13,169 nt of DNA from Deltaproteobacteria bacterium (GTDB lineage Bacteria > Desulfobacterota > Desulfobulbia > Desulfobulbales > VMSU01). The translations under genes and the position numbers were made by a program. The DNA lies in NCBI GenBank assembly GCA_021789795.1, contig JAJYJA010000062.1, positions 1-13,169 of the forward strand, written 5' to 3'. Shown one piece after another: positions 5,312 to 11,584 of this stretch. Position 1 is the first letter of the stretch; each line of letters starts with the position of its first letter. The notes below the pieces were generated by a model, which was given only the letters and a program-made list of their open reading frames with translations, searched no databases and was not told the DNA's origin.

Positions 5312-7818
5312 GGGGCCACCGCCTCCGCCAGCTCGGGGCTGGTATCAAGTTGAATCTCAAAGCGCAATACCTCCTGCTGATTGCAAACCGCCTTCTCCTT
5401 GGTCTTCAAGGTCGGGTCCTTAAGCAGGCTCAGGTTGGTCAGGGCCTTCAGAAGGTTCATCAGCACAAACTCCTGGTTGTTTTCAGGGGCCGCGACATAA
5501 CCGGCCACGGTCAGGGTCCCGGACGCCGCCTTCTTGGCCGGCTGGCCGGCGGCTTGGGCCACCGGCGCCTTCTTGGCCGGCCGCGGGGATTTAAAATCCA
5601 GGTGCAAATCGGTCAGATTGATGTCCTTATCCACCGCCCGGACCAGTTCGCCGACGATGGCGATGGCCGCGAACCGGCTCAGCCGGGCCCGGTTGTCCTT
5701 ATGGAACTGCATCACCTTCTGAATGGACTGGCTGACGTAGTCGCCGCTCTGCGACCTGGGTTCGGCCTGGTATCTTTTGTCCAGTTCCGCCTGCATGGCG
5801 GCAATCCTGGCCTTCTGCCCCAATTCCTTCTTGAATTCCAGGGCGAACACCAGGCCGCAGAGCACGGTCAGGCAGATGGTGACGATGGCGATGACGTTGT
5901 TCACCCGGCGGGTGGCGGCCTCCCGCTGCCGGTCGGCGTAAGTGAAGAGGAAGTTGGCGGTCCGCGCCCGGTCGGAGAGGGAAAGCCCCACCGCCACCTG
6001 CAAGTTTGCCTCCCCGCCAGGCGAAAACTGGCCGGCGCGGGCAAATACCGAGGAAGACAGGGGATCGATCACCGAGCATCTGATGCCGATCCGGGCCTCG
6101 ATGGCCTCCAGGATGGCGGGGGCCAAGGTGAACTCCCCGGAGGTGACGATCCGGCTAACCGCCGGGGTTTTGAAGGTGGTGCCACAGTACTCAAAGGTCC
6201 TGACCAGTTGCCGGGTCAGGCGCTCGATCACCTTCAGACCGTCGAGGTTGAGCTGTCCCAGCAGCTCGTCGCTGGCCGCCTCTGGATCGGCGCAGGCCGG
6301 GAAGAGATAGCCCCTGGCTGCCTCCTCGCCAATCACCATGTCCTGGGCCCCGGCCTGATCCAACAGGGCCTCGACAAAGCTGTCGGCCCCGGTCTTGATC
6401 TCCCGGCTGAAGAACATCCGCCCCTGATAAAACAGATCGATGAAGGAGCTGGCCCGGCGGACGGTGAAATAGACCACCGGCTCGGCGGGTGATACCGTGT
6501 CGTCCTGGTTTAAGAAGTTTTGGATCGCCGCCGCCGGGAAGGTGAGCCCGGTCAGCTTGAACCCCGCCTCCTTGAACATCGTCTCCACCCCCTGCACCTC
6601 GTGGCGAGGCACCAGGGTGACCAGGGTCTGGAGCTTGGGGCTGGCTGGGGCCTCGTCCAGCGTCTGGAGCACGGAAAAATCAAACAGACTCGCCGTCTCG
6701 TCGAACTCCAGCTCCCGCTTGGCCGACCAGAAGACGGCGTTAGCAATCTCCGCCTCCGGCAGCCTGGGGATGGTGATATTGGCCAGGGCCACTGGCCGGC
6801 AGAAGGAGTAAGAGCACCAGATTTCCTGGCGTCCGGCCCCGGAGACGAACTCGGAGAGGGCACGGAAGAGCACCTCCCGGAAGGACTGATGCTCAAAGAG
6901 ATGCTCCGGCCCGCGGTCGCGGTCGTAGTCGTAGGGCACCGACCGGTAGGCCAAAAGCTCGTTTCCCTGCTTGCCGATCTTGGTCTTGACCAGGTGGATC
7001 ATCCCCGGCTGGATGTCGATGGCGATATTCACCAGCTCCTGGGACTTCAAGAGGCTCACCCCCTGGCGTAGGGAAAGGAGGGCGGTCTTGAGCAACGACG
7101 GCTTGGGCGGGAGGATGACGATGCCCGACTCCAGCGAGGGGATGGCGGTCGAGGCCACCGGCGGCCGGGCCAGGGGCTCGTCTTCCTCGTCATCATCCTC
7201 GGCCGGAAGGTGGTTGCTGGTCTGGGGGCCTGGCGCCAGCGCCGGTTCTGGCGCCGGGGTCACGGCCTCGGGCGCTAATGGGACGACCGGCGGCTCCGGG
7301 GCGAGAGACCCGGGGGAGGCGTCCATCTCCGGGGGTAACGCCCCTGACGCCTGGGTTTCAGGAACAACTGCGGGAGACGCCGGCGCCTCGTCCCCCGCCT
7401 CCAGACTCAGCCCCCCCTCGGGAAGGACCAGCACCGGCGGAGACAGGGGACTGTCCGCCAGCGGCGGCGAGGCAAGGTCCACCTCCCGTGAACCCGCCAA
7501 CTCACGCTCGAAGCTCAAGTCTTCTAACGAAAGAACGATCTCCGGCGGCGCGGATTCTGGAGCAACGGGCTCGGAAGGAAGGGACTCGGGCGGGGTGAAT
7601 GAGGCCACGGCCCCGCCAGGCTCAGGCGCGGCGTGAAAATTAACGGCGGACGTCGGCAGGGGCGCTGGGGCCTCCGTCGTCATGACCGGCGGGGACGGGC
7701 TCTGGTCGGCGGCCGGCCCCTTTCCAGCCCCTCCCGCCTCCGGGGGAGAGGGCGAGGCGGCGCCGCGAATCAGCTCCAAGAGTTTTTCAGTGGCGGTGAT
7801 TTCCTGGGAGGTGGCCAT
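5308..7818 (-). CDS. PilM-PilN fusion (GspL/MshI-like) with long disordered N-terminal extension
   Basis: This is probably the cytoplasmic-to-periplasmic scaffold of the machine, 836 residues. A possible N-terminal amphipathic helix (TATEKLLELIRG, 8-19) is followed by a Pro/Ala/Glu-rich, probably disordered region to about 235 that ends near an acidic patch (EDDDEEDEP, 207-215). An actin-like PilM domain follows at about 262-610. Its nucleotide motifs are degenerate: DIQPG (268-272) where PilM has D-I-G-S/T, FTVRRASS (451-458) where it has D-x-G, and TSGEF (559-563) where it has SGGG. Next come a PilN-like docking segment (about 621-640), a membrane segment (about 641-661) and a periplasmic PilN-like domain (about 665-836) with LTDLHLDF and LTVAGYVAAPENNQEFVLMN. 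A Lys/Ala linker with repeated PAKKA interrupts that domain. The start ATG at 7818 has no visible ribosome site. GspL shows the same overall layout, so GspL-like is an alternative name. Confidence 0.85.
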   Translation of the reverse strand: MATSQEITATEKLLELIRGAASPSPPEAGGAGKGPAADQSPSPPVMTTEAPAPLPTSAVNFHAAPEPGGAVASFTPPESLPSEPVAPESAPPEIVLSLEDLSFERELAGSREVDLASPPLADSPLSPPVLVLPEGGLSLEAGDEAPASPAVVPETQASGALPPEMDASPGSLAPEPPVVPLAPEAVTPAPEPALAPGPQTSNHLPAEDDDEEDEPLARPPVASTAIPSLESGIVILPPKPSLLKTALLSLRQGVSLLKSQELVNIAIDIQPGMIHLVKTKIGKQGNELLAYRSVPYDYDRDRGPEHLFEHQSFREVLFRALSEFVSGAGRQEIWCSYSFCRPVALANITIPRLPEAEIANAVFWSAKRELEFDETASLFDFSVLQTLDEAPASPKLQTLVTLVPRHEVQGVETMFKEAGFKLTGLTFPAAAIQNFLNQDDTVSPAEPVVYFTVRRASSFIDLFYQGRMFFSREIKTGADSFVEALLDQAGAQDMVIGEEAARGYLFPACADPEAASDELLGQLNLDGLKVIERLTRQLVRTFEYCGTTFKTPAVSRIVTSGEFTLAPAILEAIEARIGIRCSVIDPLSSSVFARAGQFSPGGEANLQVAVGLSLSDRARTANFLFTYADRQREAATRRVNNVIAIVTICLTVLCGLVFALEFKKELGQKARIAAMQAELDKRYQAEPRSQSGDYVSQSIQKVMQFHKDNRARLSRFAAIAIVGELVRAVDKDINLTDLHLDFKSPRPAKKAPVAQAAGQPAKKAASGTLTVAGYVAAPENNQEFVLMNLLKALTNLSLLKDPTLKTKEKAVCNQQEVLRFEIQLDTSPELAEAVAP
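5527..5581. repeat. 16-bp direct repeat pair in the PilN-like domain coding region
   Basis: CGCCTTCTTGGCCGGC occurs at 5527-5542 and again at 5566-5581, 39 nt apart. The spacing is in frame and encodes PAKKA twice, 13 residues apart (PAKKAPVAQAAGQPAKKA), a basic Ala-rich linker in the periplasmic part of the PilM-PilN fusion. It looks like a local duplication within a low-constraint loop. Confidence 0.7.
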
Positions 7819-7920
7819 AAAAACAAAGGCTAAAAACCACTAGACATTCACAGTATAATATTATTCAGCAGGCCGACTTCGGGATCAACGGCAGGGGAAC
7901 TGGCCCGAGACCCTCGAATA

Positions 7921-7949
7921 CGTATAGCGGATTGAGGCGGACAGCACAA
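7921..7949 (-). promoter_or_regulatory. Candidate sigma70-type promoter for the pilus operon
   Basis: On the minus strand TTGTGC (7944-7949) and TATACG (7921-7926) are separated by exactly 17 nt, a reasonable but not strong -35/-10 pair (about 3/6 and 4/6 matches to consensus). It would give a leader of roughly 95 nt before the ATG at 7818. A second possible -10, TATACT at 7852-7857, sits closer to the gene but has no recognisable -35. An 8-bp palindrome ATACGTAT (7918-7925) overlaps the first -10 and could be an operator. The location, in the only sizeable gap upstream of the operon, supports a promoter here; the exact boxes are guesses. Confidence 0.3.
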
Positions 7950-7977
7950 CTAAAAATGCCGGTAACTGCAAGCGTGG

Positions 7978-8011
7978 AAAAGAAAAAGTGAAGTCGGGAC
8001 CGGCGGGTCTC
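7978..8011 (-). terminator. Weak candidate intrinsic terminator after coaBC
   Basis: Minus-strand RNA right at the coaBC stop could fold GAGACC-CGCC-GGTCCC (7996-8011, one A-C mismatch). The pyrimidine run UUUUUCUUUU (7978-7987) follows 8 nt later. The stem is short, overlaps the stop codon and lies rather far from the U-tract, so some readthrough into the pilus operon is possible. Confidence 0.3.
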
Positions 8012-9218
8012 ACCAGAGCCGGCGAAGGCGGTCTAGCAGACGGTGGGCGGTCTCCTCCTTGGAGAGGAGGGGCAGGACCTCGGGCTCCGCCCCCTGGGCG
8101 AGGATGGTCACCTGGTTGGTATCGGCGGCAAAGCCCGCGTCCGGCCGCCGGATGTCGTTTACCACCAGCAGATTCAAGTTCTTGGCCGCCAGCTTACGGC
8201 GGCCCTCCTCCAGGTGGCGGTCGCTCTCCGCCGCGAAACCCACCAGGAGGGGAAGGGGGTCAGCGCCCTTTCTTTCCCCCAACTCCTTTAGGATGTCGGG
8301 GTTGGCGACCAGTTCGAGCAGCTCCGCGCCTGGCGCCGACTTCTTTAGCTTGTGCCCCGCCGCCGCCTGGGGCCGGAAGTCGGAGACCGCGGCGCTCATG
8401 ACGATCGCCGAGGCGGCCTGGTAATGGGCCAGCACCGCCTCCCGCATCTCCAGGGCGGTGCGCACCCTCAGCAGCTCGACCCCCACGGGCGGCGGCAGGG
8501 CGCTCGGCCCGGAGACGAGGATCACCCGGGCGCCCCGCTGCCGGGCGGCCTGGGCCAGGGCGTATCCCATCTTGCCGGTGGAGCGGTTGCTCAGGAAGCG
8601 CACCGGGTCTAAGGGCTCTTGGGTCGGCCCGGCGGTGACCAGCAGGACCTGGCCGGCCAGGTCCTGCTCGGTCAAGGCCGCGGCGAGCCACGTCCGGGCA
8701 GCCGGCCAGTCGGGCAGTCGGCCCGGGCCCTCTGCACCGCAGGCCAGCGGCCCGCATCCGGGCTCGACCACCAGGTAGCCCAGGGCGGCGAGCCGGGCCA
8801 GGTTGTCTTGCGTGGCGGGATGGGCGAGCATCTGGCTGTTCATGGCCGGGAAGACCGCCACCTGGGCCCGGGTCGCCAGGACGACGGCGGCGAGCAGGTC
8901 GTCGGCCAGGCCGTGGGCCAGTCGGGCCACGGTGTTGGCGGTGGCCGGGGCGATCACCAGGAGGTCGCAATCCCTGGCGAGCTTGATGTGGGGGATGGTC
9001 TCGGCGCCGGCGGCGGCAAAGAGGTCGCCGGCCACCGGTTGGCCGGAGAGGGCGGCAAAGGTCAGGGGGGTGACGAACTGGGCCGCGGCCTTGGTCATCA
9101 CCACCGTCACCACCGCCCCCTCCCCCACAAGGGCGCGCACCCAATCCGCCACCTTATAGGCGGCGATGCCGCCGGTGATCCCCAGGATGACCCGCTTGCC
9201 GGCGAAGGGAGAGCTCAT
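8010..9218 (-). CDS. coaBC: Bifunctional phosphopantothenoylcysteine decarboxylase/phosphopantothenate-cysteine ligase (CoaBC, Dfp)
   Basis: This cytosolic enzyme performs two steps of coenzyme A synthesis: joining cysteine to 4'-phosphopantothenate (CoaB) and decarboxylating the product to 4'-phosphopantetheine with FMN (CoaC). In the 402-residue protein the CoaC half shows GITGGIAAYK near residue 13, the active His77 in IPHIKLARDCD, FMN-site IAPATANT, PAMN (124-127) and the ACGAEGPGRL clamp with Cys160. The CoaB half shows VTAGPTQEPLDPVRFLSNRS followed by TGKMG (about 195-218), AVSDFRP (277-283), KLKK (290-293), GFAAES and VVNDI. All expected catalytic positions are present and the length matches E. 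coli Dfp. I chose the ATG at 9218. A TTG two codons upstream (9224) is possible, and neither has a clear ribosome site. It follows the lipoprotein gene by 31 nt and may share its transcript. Confidence 0.97.
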   Translation of the reverse strand: MSSPFAGKRVILGITGGIAAYKVADWVRALVGEGAVVTVVMTKAAAQFVTPLTFAALSGQPVAGDLFAAAGAETIPHIKLARDCDLLVIAPATANTVARLAHGLADDLLAAVVLATRAQVAVFPAMNSQMLAHPATQDNLARLAALGYLVVEPGCGPLACGAEGPGRLPDWPAARTWLAAALTEQDLAGQVLLVTAGPTQEPLDPVRFLSNRSTGKMGYALAQAARQRGARVILVSGPSALPPPVGVELLRVRTALEMREAVLAHYQAASAIVMSAAVSDFRPQAAAGHKLKKSAPGAELLELVANPDILKELGERKGADPLPLLVGFAAESDRHLEEGRRKLAAKNLNLLVVNDIRRPDAGFAADTNQVTILAQGAEPEVLPLLSKEETAHRLLDRLRRLW

Positions 9219-9249
9219 GGCCAAGACGGAAGGTCAGCGCGGCCCGGCC

Positions 9250-9756
9250 TCAGTAGCCGCCGCCGTATCCGCCATTGCCACCATTGCCGCCGCTACCGCC
9301 GGCGGTCAGGTCTTCGGCCATGTAGGCATAGACCTTGGTGCTGGTGCCGAACTCACCCTCGTAGATGGTGATCATGCAGTTCTTGTTGGGCTTGGTGAAG
9401 GAGAGCAGCACATTCTGATACTGAGCCTCTCCCGTCAATTTCCAGCCGTTTTTCTGCATGGAGTGGATGAAGAAGTCGGTGAGCGAATCGACCTTCAGCC
9501 GCCCGGTCATATAGATGATGCCGCCGGTGAAGGAGCTGGTGTTGATAATCAGGGTCTTGTCGCGATCCAGGGACAGCTCGGTGGGGGCCTCGAAGTCGTG
9601 GAACTTGGTGGGGAAATAGGTCATGGGACTGGTGGTGCCCGCCGCCGCCTCGTTGGCGCCATGCCCCAGGCCCAGACTGGAGCAGCCGGACAGGGAAACC
9701 ACGAACAAGATGCCTAAAATCGTCCCCAGGGCGCGTTGGCGTCGTGTCTGCTTCAT
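9250..9756 (-). CDS. Small lipoprotein of unknown function with Gly/Tyr-rich C-terminal tail
   Basis: This 168-residue protein has a basic N-terminus, a hydrophobic segment (10-21) and a clear lipobox LSGC (22-25) with lipid acceptor Cys25. Ser follows at +2, so outer-membrane sorting is likely. The body (about 45-150) looks like a small alpha/beta domain, with PTELSLDRDKTLII, GGIIYMTGRLKVDSLTDFF, MQKNGWKL and LLSFTKPNKNCMITIYEGEF. I recall the pattern (opening strand, GRLKVDSL, NGWKL, SFTK, CMITIYEG) from small uncharacterised lipoproteins in delta-type proteobacteria, but I cannot name a function. The last 17 residues are low-complexity Gly/Asn/Tyr (GGSGGNGGNGGYGGGY). The start is firm, with AAGGAGG 7 nt before the ATG, the strongest ribosome site in the window. 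It lies between nitroreductase and coaBC on the same strand; nothing ties it firmly to the pilus. Confidence 0.85.
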   Translation of the reverse strand: MKQTRRQRALGTILGILFVVSLSGCSSLGLGHGANEAAAGTTSPMTYFPTKFHDFEAPTELSLDRDKTLIINTSSFTGGIIYMTGRLKVDSLTDFFIHSMQKNGWKLTGEAQYQNVLLSFTKPNKNCMITIYEGEFGTSTKVYAYMAEDLTAGGSGGNGGNGGYGGGY

Positions 9757-9763
9757 GTTCCTT

Positions 9764-9770
9764 CCTCCTT
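9764..9770 (-). promoter_or_regulatory. Strong Shine-Dalgarno site of the lipoprotein gene
   Basis: AAGGAGG on the minus strand lies 7 nt upstream of the ATG at 9756 and fixes that start. It stands out because most other genes here have weak or no visible ribosome sites, which suggests the lipoprotein is made at a comparatively high level. Confidence 0.8.
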
Positions 9771-9831
9771 AAATGGTTTGACCTTAAACGGTTATCTTTC
9801 CCCCGCCGCCAGCTGGGCCGGAAACGAGGCG

Positions 9832-10332
9832 TTACAGCAGAAAATGGGCCAGCGGCTTGCGGGTGGAGCGCTGCTCGCGGTGCCGGGGGTGGCCGACCGC
9901 CACCACCGCCATCAACTCAAAGCGGTCGGGCAGCTCCAGTATTTGATTCACCTGCGCCTTGTTCTTCAGGATCTGCCCCAGCCAGACCCCGCCCAACCCC
10001 AGGGCCTCGATGGCCAGGAGCATGTTCTGGATGCAGGCCCCTGCCGCCTGGTGATCCTTGACCGGGTCGTAGCTCGCCTCGCCGTCCAGATAGACGGCGA
10101 TCAGGGCCGGGGCGGCCAGGATGACGTGGCCGTAGGTGGTCTGCCCGGCCAGGGCGGCCCGCGTCGGGGCCTCGACCACCAGCTTGAAGCGCCAGGGCTG
10201 GTGGTTCAACCCCGAGGGTGCCCAGATCCCGGCGGTGACGATCTCGTGGAGTTGCTCCCCGCGCACCGGCTCCCCGGTAAACTCGCGGATGCTCCGGCGG
10301 TTATGGATGGCGTCCAGGATGGCGGCTTGCAT
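9832..10332 (-). CDS. Nitroreductase family flavoprotein
   Basis: This 166-residue protein probably binds FMN and reduces a nitro, quinone or similar substrate with NAD(P)H; the substrate cannot be read from sequence. Visible family marks are AIHNRRSIREF (8-18, FMN phosphate contact with the RRSIR core), the WAPSGLNHQPWRF stretch (37-49) and AAGACIQNMLLAIEALGLGGVWLG (96-119, core helix and glycine-rich FMN/dimer region). The end is AVVAVGHP (143-149). It is on the short side, like the compact members of the superfamily, and shows no break. The start ATG at 10332 has no obvious ribosome site; a TATAGA-like box lies 10-15 nt upstream, so the leader may be very short. It heads the leftward group, with the lipoprotein gene 75 nt downstream. 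It could be transcribed divergently from the response regulator gene. Confidence 0.92.
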   Translation of the reverse strand: MQAAILDAIHNRRSIREFTGEPVRGEQLHEIVTAGIWAPSGLNHQPWRFKLVVEAPTRAALAGQTTYGHVILAAPALIAVYLDGEASYDPVKDHQAAGACIQNMLLAIEALGLGGVWLGQILKNKAQVNQILELPDRFELMAVVAVGHPRHREQRSTRKPLAHFLL

Positions 10333-10441
10333 ATGCCGCTATTCTATACTAAGGTTTGGTGGCAAAATCCAGCGAAAGGTGCGGGCAAACCCGACCTTGA
10401 TCCACCCCGCCGCTCGGCCATCCATAAATTAATTGCCCGAC
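10333..10441. promoter_or_regulatory. Divergent intergenic region between nitroreductase and HD-GYP regulator genes
   Basis: All genes to the left run leftward and both to the right run rightward, so this 109-nt gap must hold or adjoin promoters for both directions. On the minus strand TATAGAAT occurs shortly before the nitroreductase start. On the plus strand the gap has TTGATC (10397-10402) and AT-rich CATAAATTAA just before the regulator start, but their spacing (about 21 nt) is poor. Neither gene has a Shine-Dalgarno match. No convincing operator palindrome was found. Confidence 0.4.
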
Positions 10442-11584
10442 ATGAACATGACTACCCATCCCCGTCGTCAGACCATCCTCATCGTCGATGACTCGCCCGC
10501 CAACATCGCCTTCCTGGGCAACGTCCTGAAAGAAGGTTACGATCTAAAGGTGGCCACCAACGGGCCCCAGGCCCTGCAAATCGCCCAGGACACCCCCGAT
10601 ATCGGGCTGATCCTCCTGGACATCATCATGCCCGGCATGGACGGTTACGAGGTGTGTCGGCGCCTTAAGGCCAGCAAGGTCACCGAGAGGATCCCGGTCG
10701 TCTTCGTGAGCGCCCGCGCCGATATCGACGACGAGGCCCTGGGCTTCGCGGTGGGGGCGGTGGACTACATCACCAAGCCCATCCGCTCGGCCATCGTCAA
10801 GGCCCGGGTCAGAACCCACCTGGCCCTCTTCGACCAGAACCAGGTGCTGGAGGAGATGGTGAGAAAACGCACCGAGGAGCTGGCCGTCACCCAGGACGTG
10901 ACCATCCTGAGCCTGGCGACCCTGGCCGAGTACCGCGACAACGAGACCGGCGGCCACATCGTGCGCACCCAACGCTACGTCCGGGTACTGGCGGAAAACC
11001 TGCGCCACCGCTCCCGCTTCCGGGACGGCTTGAATCCCGAGGCCATCGACCTGCTCTTCAAGTCCGCCACCCTGCACGACATCGGCAAGGTCGGCATCGC
11101 CGACCGCATCCTGCGCAAACCCGGCCCGCTCACCCCCGAGGAGTTCGCGGAGATGAAGAAACATCCTGGCTACGGGGCGGCGGCCTTGGCCCGGGCCGAA
11201 CAACTGCTGGGCAAAGACAAAAGCTCCTCGTTCCTGCGCCTGGCGCGGGAGATCGCCATCTCCCACCACGAAAAATGGGACGGGTCCGGCTACCCGGACG
11301 GGCTGACCGGCGATGAGATCCCGATGCCTGGCCGGTTGATGGCCATGGCCGACATCTACGACGCCCTGGTGAGCAGGCGGATCTACAAACCGCCCTTCTC
11401 GCACCAGAAGGCCTACGAGATCATCGTCAACGGGGACGGACGGGTCATGCCCTACCACTTCGACCCCGGCGTCCTGGAGACCTTCATCGACCACCACGAG
11501 ACCTTCCGCGCCATCGCCGCCGAATTCGCCGATTCCGATGAAGAACGTCAGGCCTTAGACGGCCATACAGAGACCGCGCCATGA
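10442..11584 (+). CDS. Response regulator with REC and HD-GYP domains (predicted c-di-GMP phosphodiesterase)
   Basis: This cytosolic regulator probably lowers c-di-GMP when phosphorylated by its partner kinase (380 aa from the ATG at 10442). The REC domain (about 10-125) has the acidic pair DD (16-17) in ILIVDDSPANIAFL, phosphoacceptor Asp60 in LLDIIMPGMDGYE, Ser90 in FVSARAD and Lys112 in DYITKPI. A linker helix (about 130-155, EMVRKRTEELAV) leads to the HD-GYP domain (about 155-355). That domain has GGHIVRTQRY, the catalytic pair His212-Asp213 in LHDIGKVG, HHEKWDGSGYPDGLTG (275-290), IP and DIYDAL. All residues expected for an active HD-GYP enzyme are present. A TTG at 10433 is an alternative start 3 codons upstream; neither start has a clear ribosome site. 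The gene overlaps the downstream sensor gene by ATGA, which marks the two as a coupled two-component pair. Confidence 0.95.
   Translation: MNMTTHPRRQTILIVDDSPANIAFLGNVLKEGYDLKVATNGPQALQIAQDTPDIGLILLDIIMPGMDGYEVCRRLKASKVTERIPVVFVSARADIDDEALGFAVGAVDYITKPIRSAIVKARVRTHLALFDQNQVLEEMVRKRTEELAVTQDVTILSLATLAEYRDNETGGHIVRTQRYVRVLAENLRHRSRFRDGLNPEAIDLLFKSATLHDIGKVGIADRILRKPGPLTPEEFAEMKKHPGYGAAALARAEQLLGKDKSSSFLRLAREIAISHHEKWDGSGYPDGLTGDEIPMPGRLMAMADIYDALVSRRIYKPPFSHQKAYEIIVNGDGRVMPYHFDPGVLETFIDHHETFRAIAAEFADSDEERQALDGHTETAP

Noticed and set aside
5350..6492. A 380-codon open frame opposite the PilM-PilN fusion gene
   Set aside because: Composition is the Gln/Gly/Leu/His-rich pattern typical of an antisense frame, and the minus-strand protein has coherent domains across the same interval.
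6971..7636. Ser/Gly/Ala-rich plus-strand frame opposite the disordered N-terminal extension
   Set aside because: It mirrors the Pro/Ala/Glu-rich coding of the real gene. The minus-strand frame is continuous with the PilM domain and starts after the plausible promoter region, so the minus-strand reading is preferred.
7854..7859. Plus-strand TATAAT as a promoter
   Set aside because: It has no matching -35 on the plus strand and no plus-strand gene follows; it arises from an AT-rich palindrome.
9218..9224. TTG at 9224 as the coaBC start
   Set aside because: The ATG two codons downstream is the more usual codon, the extra residues add nothing conserved, and neither has a better ribosome site.
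10433..10442. TTG at 10433 as the HD-GYP regulator start
   Set aside because: It adds only three residues before an ATG and has no Shine-Dalgarno; it remains possible but is the weaker choice.
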